DNA of 64,000 bases. Origin: CAWDVH01 sp963805705. GTDB lineage: Bacteria > Actinomycetota > Actinomycetes > Streptosporangiales > Streptosporangiaceae. The stretch is taken from assembly GCA_963805705.1 (NCBI GenBank), contig CAWDVH010000004.1:620001-684000 (forward strand), read 5' to 3'. Under the pieces are notes generated by a model. That model did no database searches. It was not told where the DNA came from and saw only the letters and a list, made by a program, of their open reading frames with translations. Positions 36,593-44,757 of the stretch are shown here, one piece after another (within the stretch, counting starts at the first letter, position 1; every line of letters begins with the position of its first letter). The translations under genes and the position numbers were made by a program.

Positions 36593-37225
36593 TCAGACCT
36601 TGGCGCCGCGTTCCACCCGCGGTGCCGGCATCCGCATCCTGCGCATCTGCGTGCCGCGGATGGCCGCGTACAAGCGCAGGCCGCGGGTGCTCTCGCCCGG
36701 ATAGCGCTCCTTGGCCAGGCGCAGGATCCTGCGGCCGACAAACCAGCCCTCGACCAGCATCACGGCGATGAGACCGAGGATGATCTCATCGAAGATCGCC
36801 GACTTCTTCAGGCCGGGAATGAACAGCACCACCACCAGCAGCGCGGCGCCGTACAGGTAGAACTCGCTCAGGGTGTACCGGGAATCCACGTAATCGCGCG
36901 CCAGGGCCCGGACCGGCCCCTGGTCCTTGCGGGGCAGTGCCCAGTCCTCGCCGCGCTTCATCGCCGCGAGCCGCCGCTGGCGGGTGGCGCGGTCCTTCTC
37001 GCGGGTCTGCTGGGCGGCGGCCTTCCGGTTACCTGGCGCCGAGTACGGCTGCCGCCTGCGGCCCTCGGCCTCGCTGCGCTTGGGCGTCGGCCTGCCCTTG
37101 GCCGCCGTCACCCCAGGGCGGCTGGCGCCGGAGCCGCCGGCGGCATCGGATGCGTCAGCGTCTTGCGCGGGTGCGGAATCCTGATCGGGCACGTCAGGGA
37201 CATCGCTGGTACGTCGTCGGAACAC
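36593..37225 (-). CDS. DUF3043 membrane protein
   Basis: The 210-residue protein has the DUF3043 signature GRPTPKRSEAEGRRR near residue 45, an Arg/Lys-rich region, then two close transmembrane helices (about 125-145 and 150-170) and a basic C-terminus. The family is restricted to actinobacteria and has no known function. The basic flanks suggest cytoplasmic ends that could contact membrane lipids or nucleic acid. It is divergent from the pspA gene by about 200 bp. Confidence 0.9.
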   Translation of the reverse strand: MFRRRTSDVPDVPDQDSAPAQDADASDAAGGSGASRPGVTAAKGRPTPKRSEAEGRRRQPYSAPGNRKAAAQQTREKDRATRQRRLAAMKRGEDWALPRKDQGPVRALARDYVDSRYTLSEFYLYGAALLVVVLFIPGLKKSAIFDEIILGLIAVMLVEGWFVGRRILRLAKERYPGESTRGLRLYAAIRGTQMRRMRMPAPRVERGAKV

Positions 37226-37427
37226 GTCCCCAGCCTACCGGGACGAACCCCCCGGACCGCCAGGACACCTCGGTAGCGGGGGAAGCCATCGGTCGTCCGT
37301 TATGACTGCGGCATCAGCCCGTCGTAGGCTGAGGCCAGCACCTTCCGATGCCTGCGCAGCATGCCAAGTTCGCGGCATCGCCGCGCCGTGCGGCAGCGGT
37401 GTACAGGACGAGGGGATGGTAGCGCTT

Positions 37428-38243
37428 ATGGGCGTGATGAAACGGGTCTCGCTGATCTTCAAGTCCAAGGCCAACAAGGCCCTGGACCGGATGGAAGATC
37501 CCCGGGAGACCCTGGATTACTCTTACCAGACGCAGCTCGAGCTGCTGCAGAAGGTCCGTCGCGGCGTGGCCGACGTCGCGACCTCGCGCAAGCGCATTGA
37601 GCTGCAGCTCAATCAGCTCCAGCAGTCATCGAACAAGCTGGATAAGCAGGCCAGGGATGCGCTGTCGGCCGGACGCGAGGACCTGGCGCGCGAGGCGCTC
37701 TCCCGCAAGGCGGGCGTCCAGAGCCAGATATCTGACCTGAATACGCAGTACACCTCGCTGCAGGCGGAAGAGGAGAAGCTGACCGGTGCCTCGCAGCGGC
37801 TGCAGATCAAGGTCGACGCCTTCCGTACCAAGAAGGAGACGATCAAGGCCACCTACACCGCCGCCGAGGCGCAGACCAGGATCAACGAGGCCTTCACCGG
37901 CATCTCCGAGGAGATGGGCGACGTCGGCATGGCGATCCAGCGGGCCGAGGACAAGACCGAGCAGATGAAGGCCCGTGCTGGCGCGCTCGACGAGCTGATG
38001 GCGTCGGGTGCGCTGGACGATCAGGTCAGCGGCCCGCGCGACGACATCCAGGCCGAGCTGGACCGGATGGGCGCCAGCCACGACGTGGACGCCGAGCTGG
38101 AACGGATGAAGACCGAGCTCGCCCCGGGCAGCGCGCCGCGTCAGATCGAGGCCACCGGGCCGACCGCGCCGGATGCGGCGGAGGTGCCGCCGGCCCGCGC
38201 CGTTCAGCCCGCTGATCAGCCGCCGGCCGGTGACGGGGCATGA
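37428..38243 (+). CDS. pspA: Phage shock protein A (PspA/IM30 family)
   Basis: PspA is an ESCRT-III-like coiled-coil protein that coats and stabilises the stressed inner membrane. The 271-residue product begins MGVMKRVSLIFKSKANKALDRMEDPRETLDY, the typical amphipathic helix plus first coil. Long heptad-rich helices run to about residue 220, and a low-complexity Pro/Ala tail of 40 residues follows. I chose ATG 37428; ATGs at 37416 and 37437 are also in frame. Its stop overlaps the next gene by four bases (ATGA). The downstream genes match the actinobacterial pspA-pspAA-htpX-pspAB set. Confidence 0.93.
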   Translation: MGVMKRVSLIFKSKANKALDRMEDPRETLDYSYQTQLELLQKVRRGVADVATSRKRIELQLNQLQQSSNKLDKQARDALSAGREDLAREALSRKAGVQSQISDLNTQYTSLQAEEEKLTGASQRLQIKVDAFRTKKETIKATYTAAEAQTRINEAFTGISEEMGDVGMAIQRAEDKTEQMKARAGALDELMASGALDDQVSGPRDDIQAELDRMGASHDVDAELERMKTELAPGSAPRQIEATGPTAPDAAEVPPARAVQPADQPPAGDGA

Positions 38244-38518
38244 TCGTCAGGATTCTGGGCGAGGGCCAGCTGCGGGTCGACGACTCGGCCACCGCGGAGC
38301 TCAATGAGCTCGACTCCAGGCTGGAGGCGGCGGTCGACCGCGAGGACGAGCCCGGCTTCAAGGCGGCTCTCGACGCGCTGCTGGCGCGAGTCCGGTCTCT
38401 CGGCACGGCCGTGCCCGCCGAGGTGATCGAGCCGTCGGAGCTGATCCTGCCGCAAGAGGACGCCAGCATGGCCGAGGTCCGCAAGATGCTCTCCGGCGAC
38501 GGGGTCATCCCTGGCTAA
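38240..38518 (+). CDS. pspAA: PspA-associated protein PspAA
   Basis: The 92-residue protein begins MIVRILGEGQLRVDDSA, with Glu/Leu-rich helices and the C-terminal motif PSELILPQEDASMAEVRKMLSGDGVIPG. This matches the small PspAA domain that is regularly encoded after pspA in actinobacteria. The ATG overlaps the pspA stop, so translation is coupled. It is thought to assist PspA in envelope stress; the biochemical role is unknown. Confidence 0.9.
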   Translation: MIVRILGEGQLRVDDSATAELNELDSRLEAAVDREDEPGFKAALDALLARVRSLGTAVPAEVIEPSELILPQEDASMAEVRKMLSGDGVIPG

Positions 38519-38634
38519 TCGGGCCGGCTGGTTCCCCGGCTCTGTTGCCTGGCGCCGGCTGCCGGCCAACTCCCAGCTCACTTCCAGCTGACCCCCGGCC
38601 AGCTCCCGGTATGGTGCAGGCAGGCACGGGAACG

Positions 38635-38656
38635 AACGGGCGCACCCGCCCGTTTC
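38635..38656 (+). terminator. Hairpin after pspA-pspAA
   Basis: AACGGGCG and CGCCCGTT pair as an 8-bp stem with a CACC loop, followed by TTCC, 116 bp after the pspAA stop. A second hairpin (CGGCCGC-gataag-GCGGCCG, 38737-38756) lies in the leader of htpX. The first fits termination; the second could affect htpX translation. Confidence 0.55.
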
Positions 38657-38777
38657 CTGAATGGCCGGCGCTGCCGGGCCAGCTTCGCAGCCGAGCGGTG
38701 CGAGCGGTCCCGCGGCTGAGGTGTAATGAAGTAAGACGGCCGCGATAAGGCGGCCGCAACGAAACGGAGGCGCCGCA

Positions 38778-39767
38778 ATGGCGCGGACTCGCTATGCGAC
38801 CGACAGAGGGCTCATCGCGCGGATGGGCGCGACGATCTTCCTGCTCGGGCTCGTGTTCGTCGGGTTCATGGTGGTCCTGTTCTTCCTCCTGTTCTATTAC
38901 CAGAGCAGCAAGTCCGGCGGCGGGAACGTCAACGACGGCGGGATTATCTTCATCGCGGTCCTGATCGGCGTCGGCAGCGCGTTCGCGTCCTATTACTGGT
39001 CGGACAAGATCGCACTGCGTGCCTCGGGCGCGCGCCTGGTCAGCCCCGACGACTCGCCGCAGGCGGCCCGGCTGCACGGCACCGTGGACCGGCTGTGCGC
39101 ACTGGCCGACATGCCCAAGCCGCGGGTCGCCATCGCGCCGGCCCAGATGCCCAACGCCTTCGCGACCGGCCGCAGCAGCAAGGTGGCCGTCGTGTGCGCG
39201 ACCCAGGGCCTGCTGGACCGGCTCGACCCCGAGGAGCTCGAGGGCGTGCTCGCCCATGAGATGTCCCACGTGGCCCACAAGGACGTCGCGGTCATGACCG
39301 TCGCCTCGGTCATCGGCATCGTCGCGGCGCTGCTCGTCCGGTTCGCGTTTTACTCGGAGCTGTTCGGCGGGGGCGGCCGGGGCCGGGGCGGCAATAACAA
39401 CAACAACGGTGGCGCCCTGCCTGTCATCCTGGTGGTCATGATCGTCGGGATAGTGGCTTACGCGATCAGCTTCCTGCTGATCCGGCTGCTGTCGCGGTAC
39501 CGGGAGCTGTCCGCCGACCGGTCGGGCGCGCTGCTGACCGGACGGCCTTCGGCGCTGGCCAGCGCTCTGGTGAAGGTGACCGGTGACATTGCCAGGATCC
39601 CGACCAGGGACCTGCGCGCGGCCGAGTCCCTGAACGCCTTCTACTTCGCGCCCGCGTTCTCCAAGCGCGCCGGAGAGCTCAGCCTGTCAGCGATCTTCTC
39701 GACCCACCCGCCGCTGGAGAAGCGGCTGAGGGAACTCGACAAGATCTCCCAGCAGCTCAGCAAGTAA
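38778..39767 (+). CDS. htpX: HtpX-like membrane zinc metalloprotease (M48)
   Basis: HtpX proteases degrade damaged membrane proteins. The 329-residue protein has two N-terminal transmembrane helices (about 15-45 and 52-72) and the zinc motif HEMSH near residue 160. Two further hydrophobic stretches surround a GGGGRGRGGNNNNNGG loop near 200. The third zinc ligand is in RYRELSADR near 241, and STHPPLEKRL lies near the end. The ATG at 38778 follows GGAGG at seven bases. It sits between pspAA and pspAB, the conserved actinobacterial arrangement, which ties it to envelope stress. Confidence 0.94.
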   Translation: MARTRYATDRGLIARMGATIFLLGLVFVGFMVVLFFLLFYYQSSKSGGGNVNDGGIIFIAVLIGVGSAFASYYWSDKIALRASGARLVSPDDSPQAARLHGTVDRLCALADMPKPRVAIAPAQMPNAFATGRSSKVAVVCATQGLLDRLDPEELEGVLAHEMSHVAHKDVAVMTVASVIGIVAALLVRFAFYSELFGGGGRGRGGNNNNNGGALPVILVVMIVGIVAYAISFLLIRLLSRYRELSADRSGALLTGRPSALASALVKVTGDIARIPTRDLRAAESLNAFYFAPAFSKRAGELSLSAIFSTHPPLEKRLRELDKISQQLSK

Positions 39768-39843
39768 GGCGCGCCAGACGCAGGCCAGCCAGGCCAGGCG
39801 CGCGAGGATCCCGGTACGCCGGCCGACGATCGGGAGGTAGCAG

Positions 39844-40416
39844 GTGGGATTCCTGGACACGCTGCTCGGCCGGACCAAGCCGGTTCCGCCGAACCTGGAC
39901 ACGCTCTTCGCGCTGCCGACGGCCGCGATCACGCTGCAGGCGGCCACGGACTTCAGGCCGACCGGGACCGGCTCGGTCTGCTTCCGCTCCGCCGAGGGCA
40001 AGGCCTTCAGCGACATCGAGCACGACGTCAGGGAGCTGCTCGCCATGGGCGAGAGCAAGACATCGGCCCAGGTGTCCACGGACTCCTACGGCTTCACCTG
40101 GCTGGTCTGCACGCACTCCGGCGATGACATCGAGGGACTGGTCACCGATCTGCACGCGGTGAACTCCTCGCTGGAGCTCGGCGGGTTCGGCCCGCAGCTG
40201 CTGTGCACCATCCTCAGCTTCCGCGACTCCAGGGACCGGGCGCTGGGGCTGGTGTACCTGTACAAGCGCGGCAGCTTCTATCCCTTCGCCCCGCTCGGCG
40301 GGGAGCGTCGCGACAGCGCCCTGGAGATGCAGGTCCGCGGCTCGCTCGGCGCCGACCTGAAGATCGAGCCTGACCTGGGCCGCTGGTTCCCCGTCTGGGG
40401 CGCGCCTGGCCTGTAA
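39844..40416 (+). CDS. pspAB: PspA-associated protein PspAB
   Basis: The 190-residue protein begins VGFLDTLLGRTKPVPPNLDTLFALP and continues with CFRSAEGKAFSDIEHDVRELL and a middle TDSYGFTWLVC. This fits the PspAB family encoded with pspA and htpX in many actinobacteria. No membrane segment is evident. The start is GTG at 39844 with GGGAGG six bases upstream. Its function is unknown beyond association with the Psp stress module. Confidence 0.88.
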   Translation: MGFLDTLLGRTKPVPPNLDTLFALPTAAITLQAATDFRPTGTGSVCFRSAEGKAFSDIEHDVRELLAMGESKTSAQVSTDSYGFTWLVCTHSGDDIEGLVTDLHAVNSSLELGGFGPQLLCTILSFRDSRDRALGLVYLYKRGSFYPFAPLGGERRDSALEMQVRGSLGADLKIEPDLGRWFPVWGAPGL

Positions 40417-40555
40417 CGGCGCCGGTCGCAGGAGCGCAGGGCCCGGCGATGACAGTCCGGCGGGCTGGAATGATGCCGGGGGGCATATCGTTGAGGCAAG
40501 AGACCAGGCCCCACCATCGGGGCGGCAGCCAGTCGGATGCAGGAGCTAAACGCAG

Positions 40556-40906
40556 ATGACAGTAGAGCAGGACGTGACCACTCAGGGCATCAACCTCACT
40601 GAGGCCGCAGCGGTCAAGGTGAGCGGCCTGCTTGAGCAGGAGGGCCGCGACGATCTCCGGCTTCGCATCGCCGTGCAGCCAGGCGGCTGCTCTGGCCTGC
40701 GCTACCAGCTGTACTTTGATGAGCGCGAGATCGACGGTGACGTCGTCAGTGAGTTCGGCAGCGTTCAGGTAGTGACGGACAAGATGAGCGTTCCCTACCT
40801 CTCCGGTGCCACGATCGACTTCGTCGACACGATCGAGAAGCAGGGCTTCACGATCGACAACCCCAACGCGGGCGGGTCCTGCGCCTGCGGCGACTCCTTC
40901 CACTAA
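40556..40906 (+). CDS. erpA: A-type iron-sulfur carrier (ErpA/IscA/HesB family)
   Basis: A-type carriers deliver Fe-S clusters to apo-enzymes. The 116-residue protein has the three conserved cysteines: one in QPGGCSGLRY near residue 44, and two in GGSCACGDSF near the C-terminus. Overall it has the HesB-fold pattern LTEAAAVKVSGLL. It matches the single essential ErpA-like protein of actinobacteria. It precedes adenosine kinase and cytochrome oxidase genes, several of whose products need metal centres, though co-regulation is not shown. Confidence 0.95.
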   Translation: MTVEQDVTTQGINLTEAAAVKVSGLLEQEGRDDLRLRIAVQPGGCSGLRYQLYFDEREIDGDVVSEFGSVQVVTDKMSVPYLSGATIDFVDTIEKQGFTIDNPNAGGSCACGDSFH

Positions 40907-41031
40907 CGGCCTGCGGCGAGCCGGGCTGACCGCGGCGCGCTGGCGCAGCGGTCCGCCCGACGCGGTAATCTGTGCCGCGCCCCATCCGGGGGTGCCCCGC
41001 CCGCCCGAGATTCCCGCCGCAGAGGATAGCC

Positions 41032-42003
41032 GTGCGCATTGCCGTGACCGGGTCGATCGCGACCGACCACCTGATGACCTTCCCCGGCCGATTCGTCGAC
41101 CAGCTCATGCCCGACAAGCTGGACAAGATCTCGCTGTCGTTCCTGGTCGACACCCTGGAGATCCGCCGCGGCGGCGTCGCGGCGAATATCGCGTTCGCGC
41201 TCGGCTGCCTGGGCCTGCGGCCGCTGCTGGTCGGTACCGTCGGGCCTGACTTCGGCGAGTACCGCGACTGGCTGGAGCGGCACGGCGTGGACACCGGGGG
41301 AGTGCGCGAGTCAGCGGTGCACCATACGGCGAGGTTCGTCAGCACGGCCGATGCCGACCTGAATCAGATCGCCTCCTTCTACCCGGGCGCCATGTCCGAG
41401 GACAGGGACATCGACCTGGCCGACCTGGCCGGGCGGGTGGATCTGGTGCTGATCGGCGCGACCGATCCCGCCGCGATGCTCGCCTTCACCGCGCAATGCC
41501 GGGAGCACAAGATCCCGTTTGCCGCCGACACCTCGCAGCAGCTGGCCACGCTGGACGGAGACCAGGTCCGTGACCTGGTCGACGGCGCCGCGTACCTGTT
41601 CTGCAATGAGTACGAAGCGACGCTCACCGAGCACAAGACCGGCTGGACCAGCGACCAGCTCACCGCGCAGGTGGGCGTCAGGGTCATCACCCTGGGCGCG
41701 AACGGCGCGCGGGTCGACCGGGCGGGCCAGGCGCCGGTTCTGGTCGGCCCGGTGCCCGACGTGCAGCCGCAGGAGCCGACCGGCGCCGGAGACGCGTTTC
41801 GCGCGGGTTTCCTGGCCGCGACCGCCTGGGGCCTCAGCCTGGAGCGGGCCGCCCAGCTTGGCAACCTGGTCGCCGTGCACGCGCTGGAGACGACGGGACA
41901 GGAATACGAGCTCACGCCAGGGCCGCTGGCTGAGCGGTTCGGTGCCGCCTACGGGCCGGCCGCCGCGCAGGACCTGGCCGGGCACTTCTCCGCAGCGCGG
42001 TAG
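41032..42003 (+). CDS. adoK: Adenosine kinase (PfkB family, actinobacterial type)
   Basis: The 323-residue protein closely follows the M. tuberculosis adenosine kinase AdoK: VRIAVTGSIATDHLMTFPGRF at the start, SLSFLVDTLEIRRGGVAANIAFALG near 40, QIASFYPGAMSE near 120, and the ATP/anion-hole signature PTGAGDAFRAGF near 246. It phosphorylates adenosine to AMP for purine salvage. The start is GTG at 41032 following AGAGGA. ctaG begins 10 bp after its stop, so the two are probably co-transcribed, a common actinobacterial arrangement. Confidence 0.93.
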   Translation: MRIAVTGSIATDHLMTFPGRFVDQLMPDKLDKISLSFLVDTLEIRRGGVAANIAFALGCLGLRPLLVGTVGPDFGEYRDWLERHGVDTGGVRESAVHHTARFVSTADADLNQIASFYPGAMSEDRDIDLADLAGRVDLVLIGATDPAAMLAFTAQCREHKIPFAADTSQQLATLDGDQVRDLVDGAAYLFCNEYEATLTEHKTGWTSDQLTAQVGVRVITLGANGARVDRAGQAPVLVGPVPDVQPQEPTGAGDAFRAGFLAATAWGLSLERAAQLGNLVAVHALETTGQEYELTPGPLAERFGAAYGPAAAQDLAGHFSAAR

Positions 42004-42013
42004 CGTAACGGGC

Positions 42014-43072
42014 ATGGCCGCCGCGCTTGCCCCTGGATATTCGCTGGCCGCCGGGTATCACGGGCCGCCCGAGCTGACCTGGGCGCGCGTGTTCACCGAG
42101 TGGACGGTCGATCCCTGGGCGCTCGCGTTCGTGCTGCTGCTCGGCGCGGCCTACCTGGCGGGAGTCCGGCGCCTGCGCTGGTCCGGCGGCTCGTGGCCGG
42201 GCGGCCGGATCGTGGCGTTCTGCGGCCTGGGGCTCGGATTCGCGGTGCTCGCGACCATGTCCTTCGTGGGCGTGTACCAGCCGGTGCTGTTCTATATCCG
42301 CGGCGTGCAGACCATCCTGGTGCTGCTGACTATTCCGCTGTTCCTGGCCCTCGGCCGGCCCCTCACCCTGGCCATCGCGGTGCTGCCGGGGCTCGGGCCG
42401 CGGATCGACGCGGGGATCGGCAGCCGGGTAGCGCGGGTGCTGACGTTCCCGGCCATCACCACCATGGTCCTGGTCGTCACGCCATTCCTGCTCTACTTCT
42501 CGTCGTGGTACGCGGCCGGCTTCCACAGCACGGCGGTACGGGAGCTGACCTACCTGGCGCTGCTGGTGCCGGGCTTCGTCTTCTTCTGGACGCTGCTGCG
42601 GGTCGATCCGGTTCCGTGGAAGTACCCGTACCTGGTGGCCCTGTGGGTGACCGGGGCCGAGGTCGTCGGCGACGCCATCCTCGGCCTGGCCGTGATCGCC
42701 GACCAGAGCCTGATCGCGGGGGCCTACTACCACGCGCTGGCCAGGCCCTGGGGCCCGAGCCTGAGCACCGACCAGGTGCTCGGCGGCGGCGCGCTATGGA
42801 TTCTCGGGGACATCGTCGGGCTGCCGTTCCTCGCGGCCCAGCTGATCCAGATGATCAGGGAGGATGAGGCCGAGGCGTCGGTGATCGACGCGGAACTCGA
42901 TGCCAGGGACGCCGCCCGCGTGGCCGCGCAGCTGACCGGCCGCGAATCCGGCCGGACGCCCGGGGGGACGACTGCCCCGCCGGGCAGCAGCGACGCGGCA
43001 CCGGAGCGGCCCTGGTGGGAGTCTGATCCGAGATTCGCCGACCGCTTCCAGCCGGTCGACGGTCAGGAGTAA
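42014..43072 (+). CDS. ctaG: Cytochrome c oxidase assembly factor CtaG (caa3 type)
   Basis: CtaG-type membrane proteins help insert copper into cytochrome oxidase. The 352-residue protein has about seven transmembrane helices between residues 30 and 275, and motifs of the CtaG_Caa3 family (VGVYQPVLFYIRGVQTILVL, FHSTAVRELTYLALLVPGF, QSLIAGAYYHALARPWGP). A hydrophilic, low-complexity tail of about 70 residues follows, ending DPRFADRFQPVDGQE. It lies near the ctaCDF genes. The TAA stop sits in a short direct repeat (GTCAGGAGTA at 43062 and 43075), which gives a second TAG in another frame. Confidence 0.92.
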   Translation: MAAALAPGYSLAAGYHGPPELTWARVFTEWTVDPWALAFVLLLGAAYLAGVRRLRWSGGSWPGGRIVAFCGLGLGFAVLATMSFVGVYQPVLFYIRGVQTILVLLTIPLFLALGRPLTLAIAVLPGLGPRIDAGIGSRVARVLTFPAITTMVLVVTPFLLYFSSWYAAGFHSTAVRELTYLALLVPGFVFFWTLLRVDPVPWKYPYLVALWVTGAEVVGDAILGLAVIADQSLIAGAYYHALARPWGPSLSTDQVLGGGALWILGDIVGLPFLAAQLIQMIREDEAEASVIDAELDARDAARVAAQLTGRESGRTPGGTTAPPGSSDAAPERPWWESDPRFADRFQPVDGQE

Positions 43073-43134
43073 CAGTCAGGAGTAGGCGAGGACCGGGCCG
43101 CCCTGGCCCGGCGCCAGCGACCGGGCGCCAGTCA

Positions 43135-43154
43135 CCGGGGCCAGCCAGCCCCGG
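43135..43154. terminator. Hairpin between convergent ctaG and TusA-like gene
   Basis: CCGGGGC and GCCCCGG form a 7-bp stem with a six-base loop just before the stop of the minus-strand gene (43157). GC-rich repeats GGCGCCAG lie just upstream. A bidirectional terminator is likely. Confidence 0.55.
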
Positions 43155-43156
43155 CG

Positions 43157-43447
43157 TCAGTAGCTGCGCTTCACCAGGAAGGACCAGCCATCGCGGCGGG
43201 CGGTCGCGCAGACGAACTCCTGCGACTTCATCATGCACCACGCGGGCACGTCCGTCCGCGCCGCCGGATCGTCGGCGAGCACCTCCACGGCCTGGCCGAT
43301 CGGCACCTCCCTGATCCGCTCGGCCAGCATGATGATCGGGATCGGGCATTTCTTGCCGAGGGCGTCAATCGTCAGCGCCGGTGGCGGGGCAGGGGCAGCG
43401 GCAGGCGCAGGTCTGGGTGCGCCGGAGGGGCGCGGCCGGGGAGTCAC
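43157..43447 (-). CDS. TusA/SirA-like sulfur carrier protein
   Basis: The 96-residue protein has a Pro/Ala-rich N-terminus (about 25 residues), then the TusA fold with the active-site CPxP motif in LGKKCPIPIIMLAERI near residue 35, followed by GQAVEVLADDPAARTDVPAWC. Such proteins carry persulfide sulfur for tRNA or cofactor sulfuration. The start GTG at 43447 has GGAGG seven bases upstream. Upstream to the cytochrome oxidase genes lies a 449-bp gap (43448-43896) without a convincing gene. Confidence 0.85.
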   Translation of the reverse strand: MTPRPRPSGAPRPAPAAAPAPPPALTIDALGKKCPIPIIMLAERIREVPIGQAVEVLADDPAARTDVPAWCMMKSQEFVCATARRDGWSFLVKRSY

Positions 43448-43814
43448 GCGATTACCTCCAGGGGAGCGGTGCTCGGACGCGCTGTTGAGGAAGGACGATA
43501 AGGAACCTGCCGGACGCCTGCTGGGCAATGCCACGTGGATCCGATACCCGGTGGCTGGCCCGGGTAAGCGCCCCGGTACCCGCCATGAAGACGAACAGTA
43601 GGCCCTGGCGGCCCCGCGGCGGGCCCGGTCCCTGGCTAAGGCCTGAATGTCGCCCGTGCGGCCAGCCAGGGACCTGGTAGCCATATGCCTGCCATCTGGT
43701 TGTTCTCTGGCGAAATCTCCCACCAGGTCCGCCCGGGCGGGGCGCCGGCGAGGATCTGCGGCCAGGCTCGGGCGAGCCTGCGGCGGGGGTCCCGGGAGGC
43801 CGTGCGAGGCTGCG

Positions 43815-43844
43815 TTGTACTGTTTCCACGACAAGCTGTAGGAC
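43815..43844 (+). promoter_or_regulatory. Candidate sigma-70 promoter for ctaC-ctaD
   Basis: TTGTAC (43815-43820) and TAGGAC (43839-43844) are separated by 18 bases, 52 bp before the ctaC start. This resembles a SigA-type promoter. It lies in the 43448-43896 gap, which otherwise shows no gene or strong structure. Confidence 0.4.
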
Positions 43845-43896
43845 GAGGAAAAGACCGGCCAGTGGAGCCGGGCGTGATCCGCCGGGAAGGCAGTCT

Positions 43897-44757
43897 GTGA
43901 GTCCCATTCGCAGTGCCCCACGCCGAGGGGGGAGAGCAGGCCAGCTGCGGCGCTGGATGCCGCGTGCTCTCCTGCTGGCAGGCTTGCTGGTCGTCACGAC
44001 GGGCTGCCAGTCGACGTCGTTCACGCGCCTGGGCATGCCCGCGCCCGTGACCAGGCAGGCCCAGGTTGTCGTCGATCTCTGGCAGGGATCCTGGATCGCG
44101 GCGTGGGCCGTGGGGGCCCTGGTCTGGGGGCTGATCATCTGCGCGGTGATCTTCTACCGCAAGCGGTCGGACCGGGTACCGCATCAGGTCAGGTACAACC
44201 TGCCGATCGAGATCCTGTACACGGTCGTGCCCTTCATCATGGTCGGCGTCATGTTCTTCTTCACGGCCAGGGACGAGAACTACATCGACAAGCTCTCGGC
44301 CCACCCCGACGTCGTGGTGGACGTGATCGGCTCGCAGTGGACGTGGGACTTCCAGTATCCGCAGTACCCGGTGCGCGGCTCGGTGCCCGGCAGTCAGACT
44401 GTCGTCACCGAGCTGGGCAACATGGCGAATCCGGCCGTGTCCCTCAGCAGCCAGCACCTGCCGCTGCTGGAGATCCCGGAGAACGAGACCGTCCGGTTCA
44501 ACCTCAGCTCGATCGACGTCATCCACGCGTTCTGGATCGTCCCGTTCGACTTCAAGCGCGACGTCGTCCCCGGCCATCCGAACCATTTCGAGGTAACGGC
44601 GATCAAGACGAGCACCTCGATCGGGCGCTGCTCGGAGCTCTGCGGTCTCTACCACAGCCGCATGCTCTTCACCGTCAAGGTCGTGACGCAGGCCCAGTTC
44701 CGTCAGTGGATTAACGCGCAGCAGGCGCAGCAGAACGCATCTGGGGGTGCTCAGTGA
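43897..44757 (+). CDS. ctaC: Cytochrome c oxidase subunit II
   Basis: CtaC holds the CuA centre that passes electrons from cytochrome c to the oxidase core. The 286-residue protein has a lipoprotein signal (LVVTTGC near residues 32-38) and two transmembrane helices (about 65-87 and 105-125). A periplasmic cupredoxin domain carries CuA ligands His210, Cys245, Cys249, His253 and Met256 (CSELCGLYHSRM). The start is GTG at 43897 with GGAAGG upstream. The stop overlaps ctaD (GTGA). In actinobacteria the oxidase forms a supercomplex with the qcrCAB bc1 complex, encoded further on in this window. Confidence 0.96.
   Translation: MSPIRSAPRRGGRAGQLRRWMPRALLLAGLLVVTTGCQSTSFTRLGMPAPVTRQAQVVVDLWQGSWIAAWAVGALVWGLIICAVIFYRKRSDRVPHQVRYNLPIEILYTVVPFIMVGVMFFFTARDENYIDKLSAHPDVVVDVIGSQWTWDFQYPQYPVRGSVPGSQTVVTELGNMANPAVSLSSQHLPLLEIPENETVRFNLSSIDVIHAFWIVPFDFKRDVVPGHPNHFEVTAIKTSTSIGRCSELCGLYHSRMLFTVKVVTQAQFRQWINAQQAQQNASGGAQ

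Noticed and set aside
43584..43682. 32-codon frame beginning MKTNSRPW in the gap before ctaC
   Set aside because: There is no ribosome site, no similarity, and its composition looks random.
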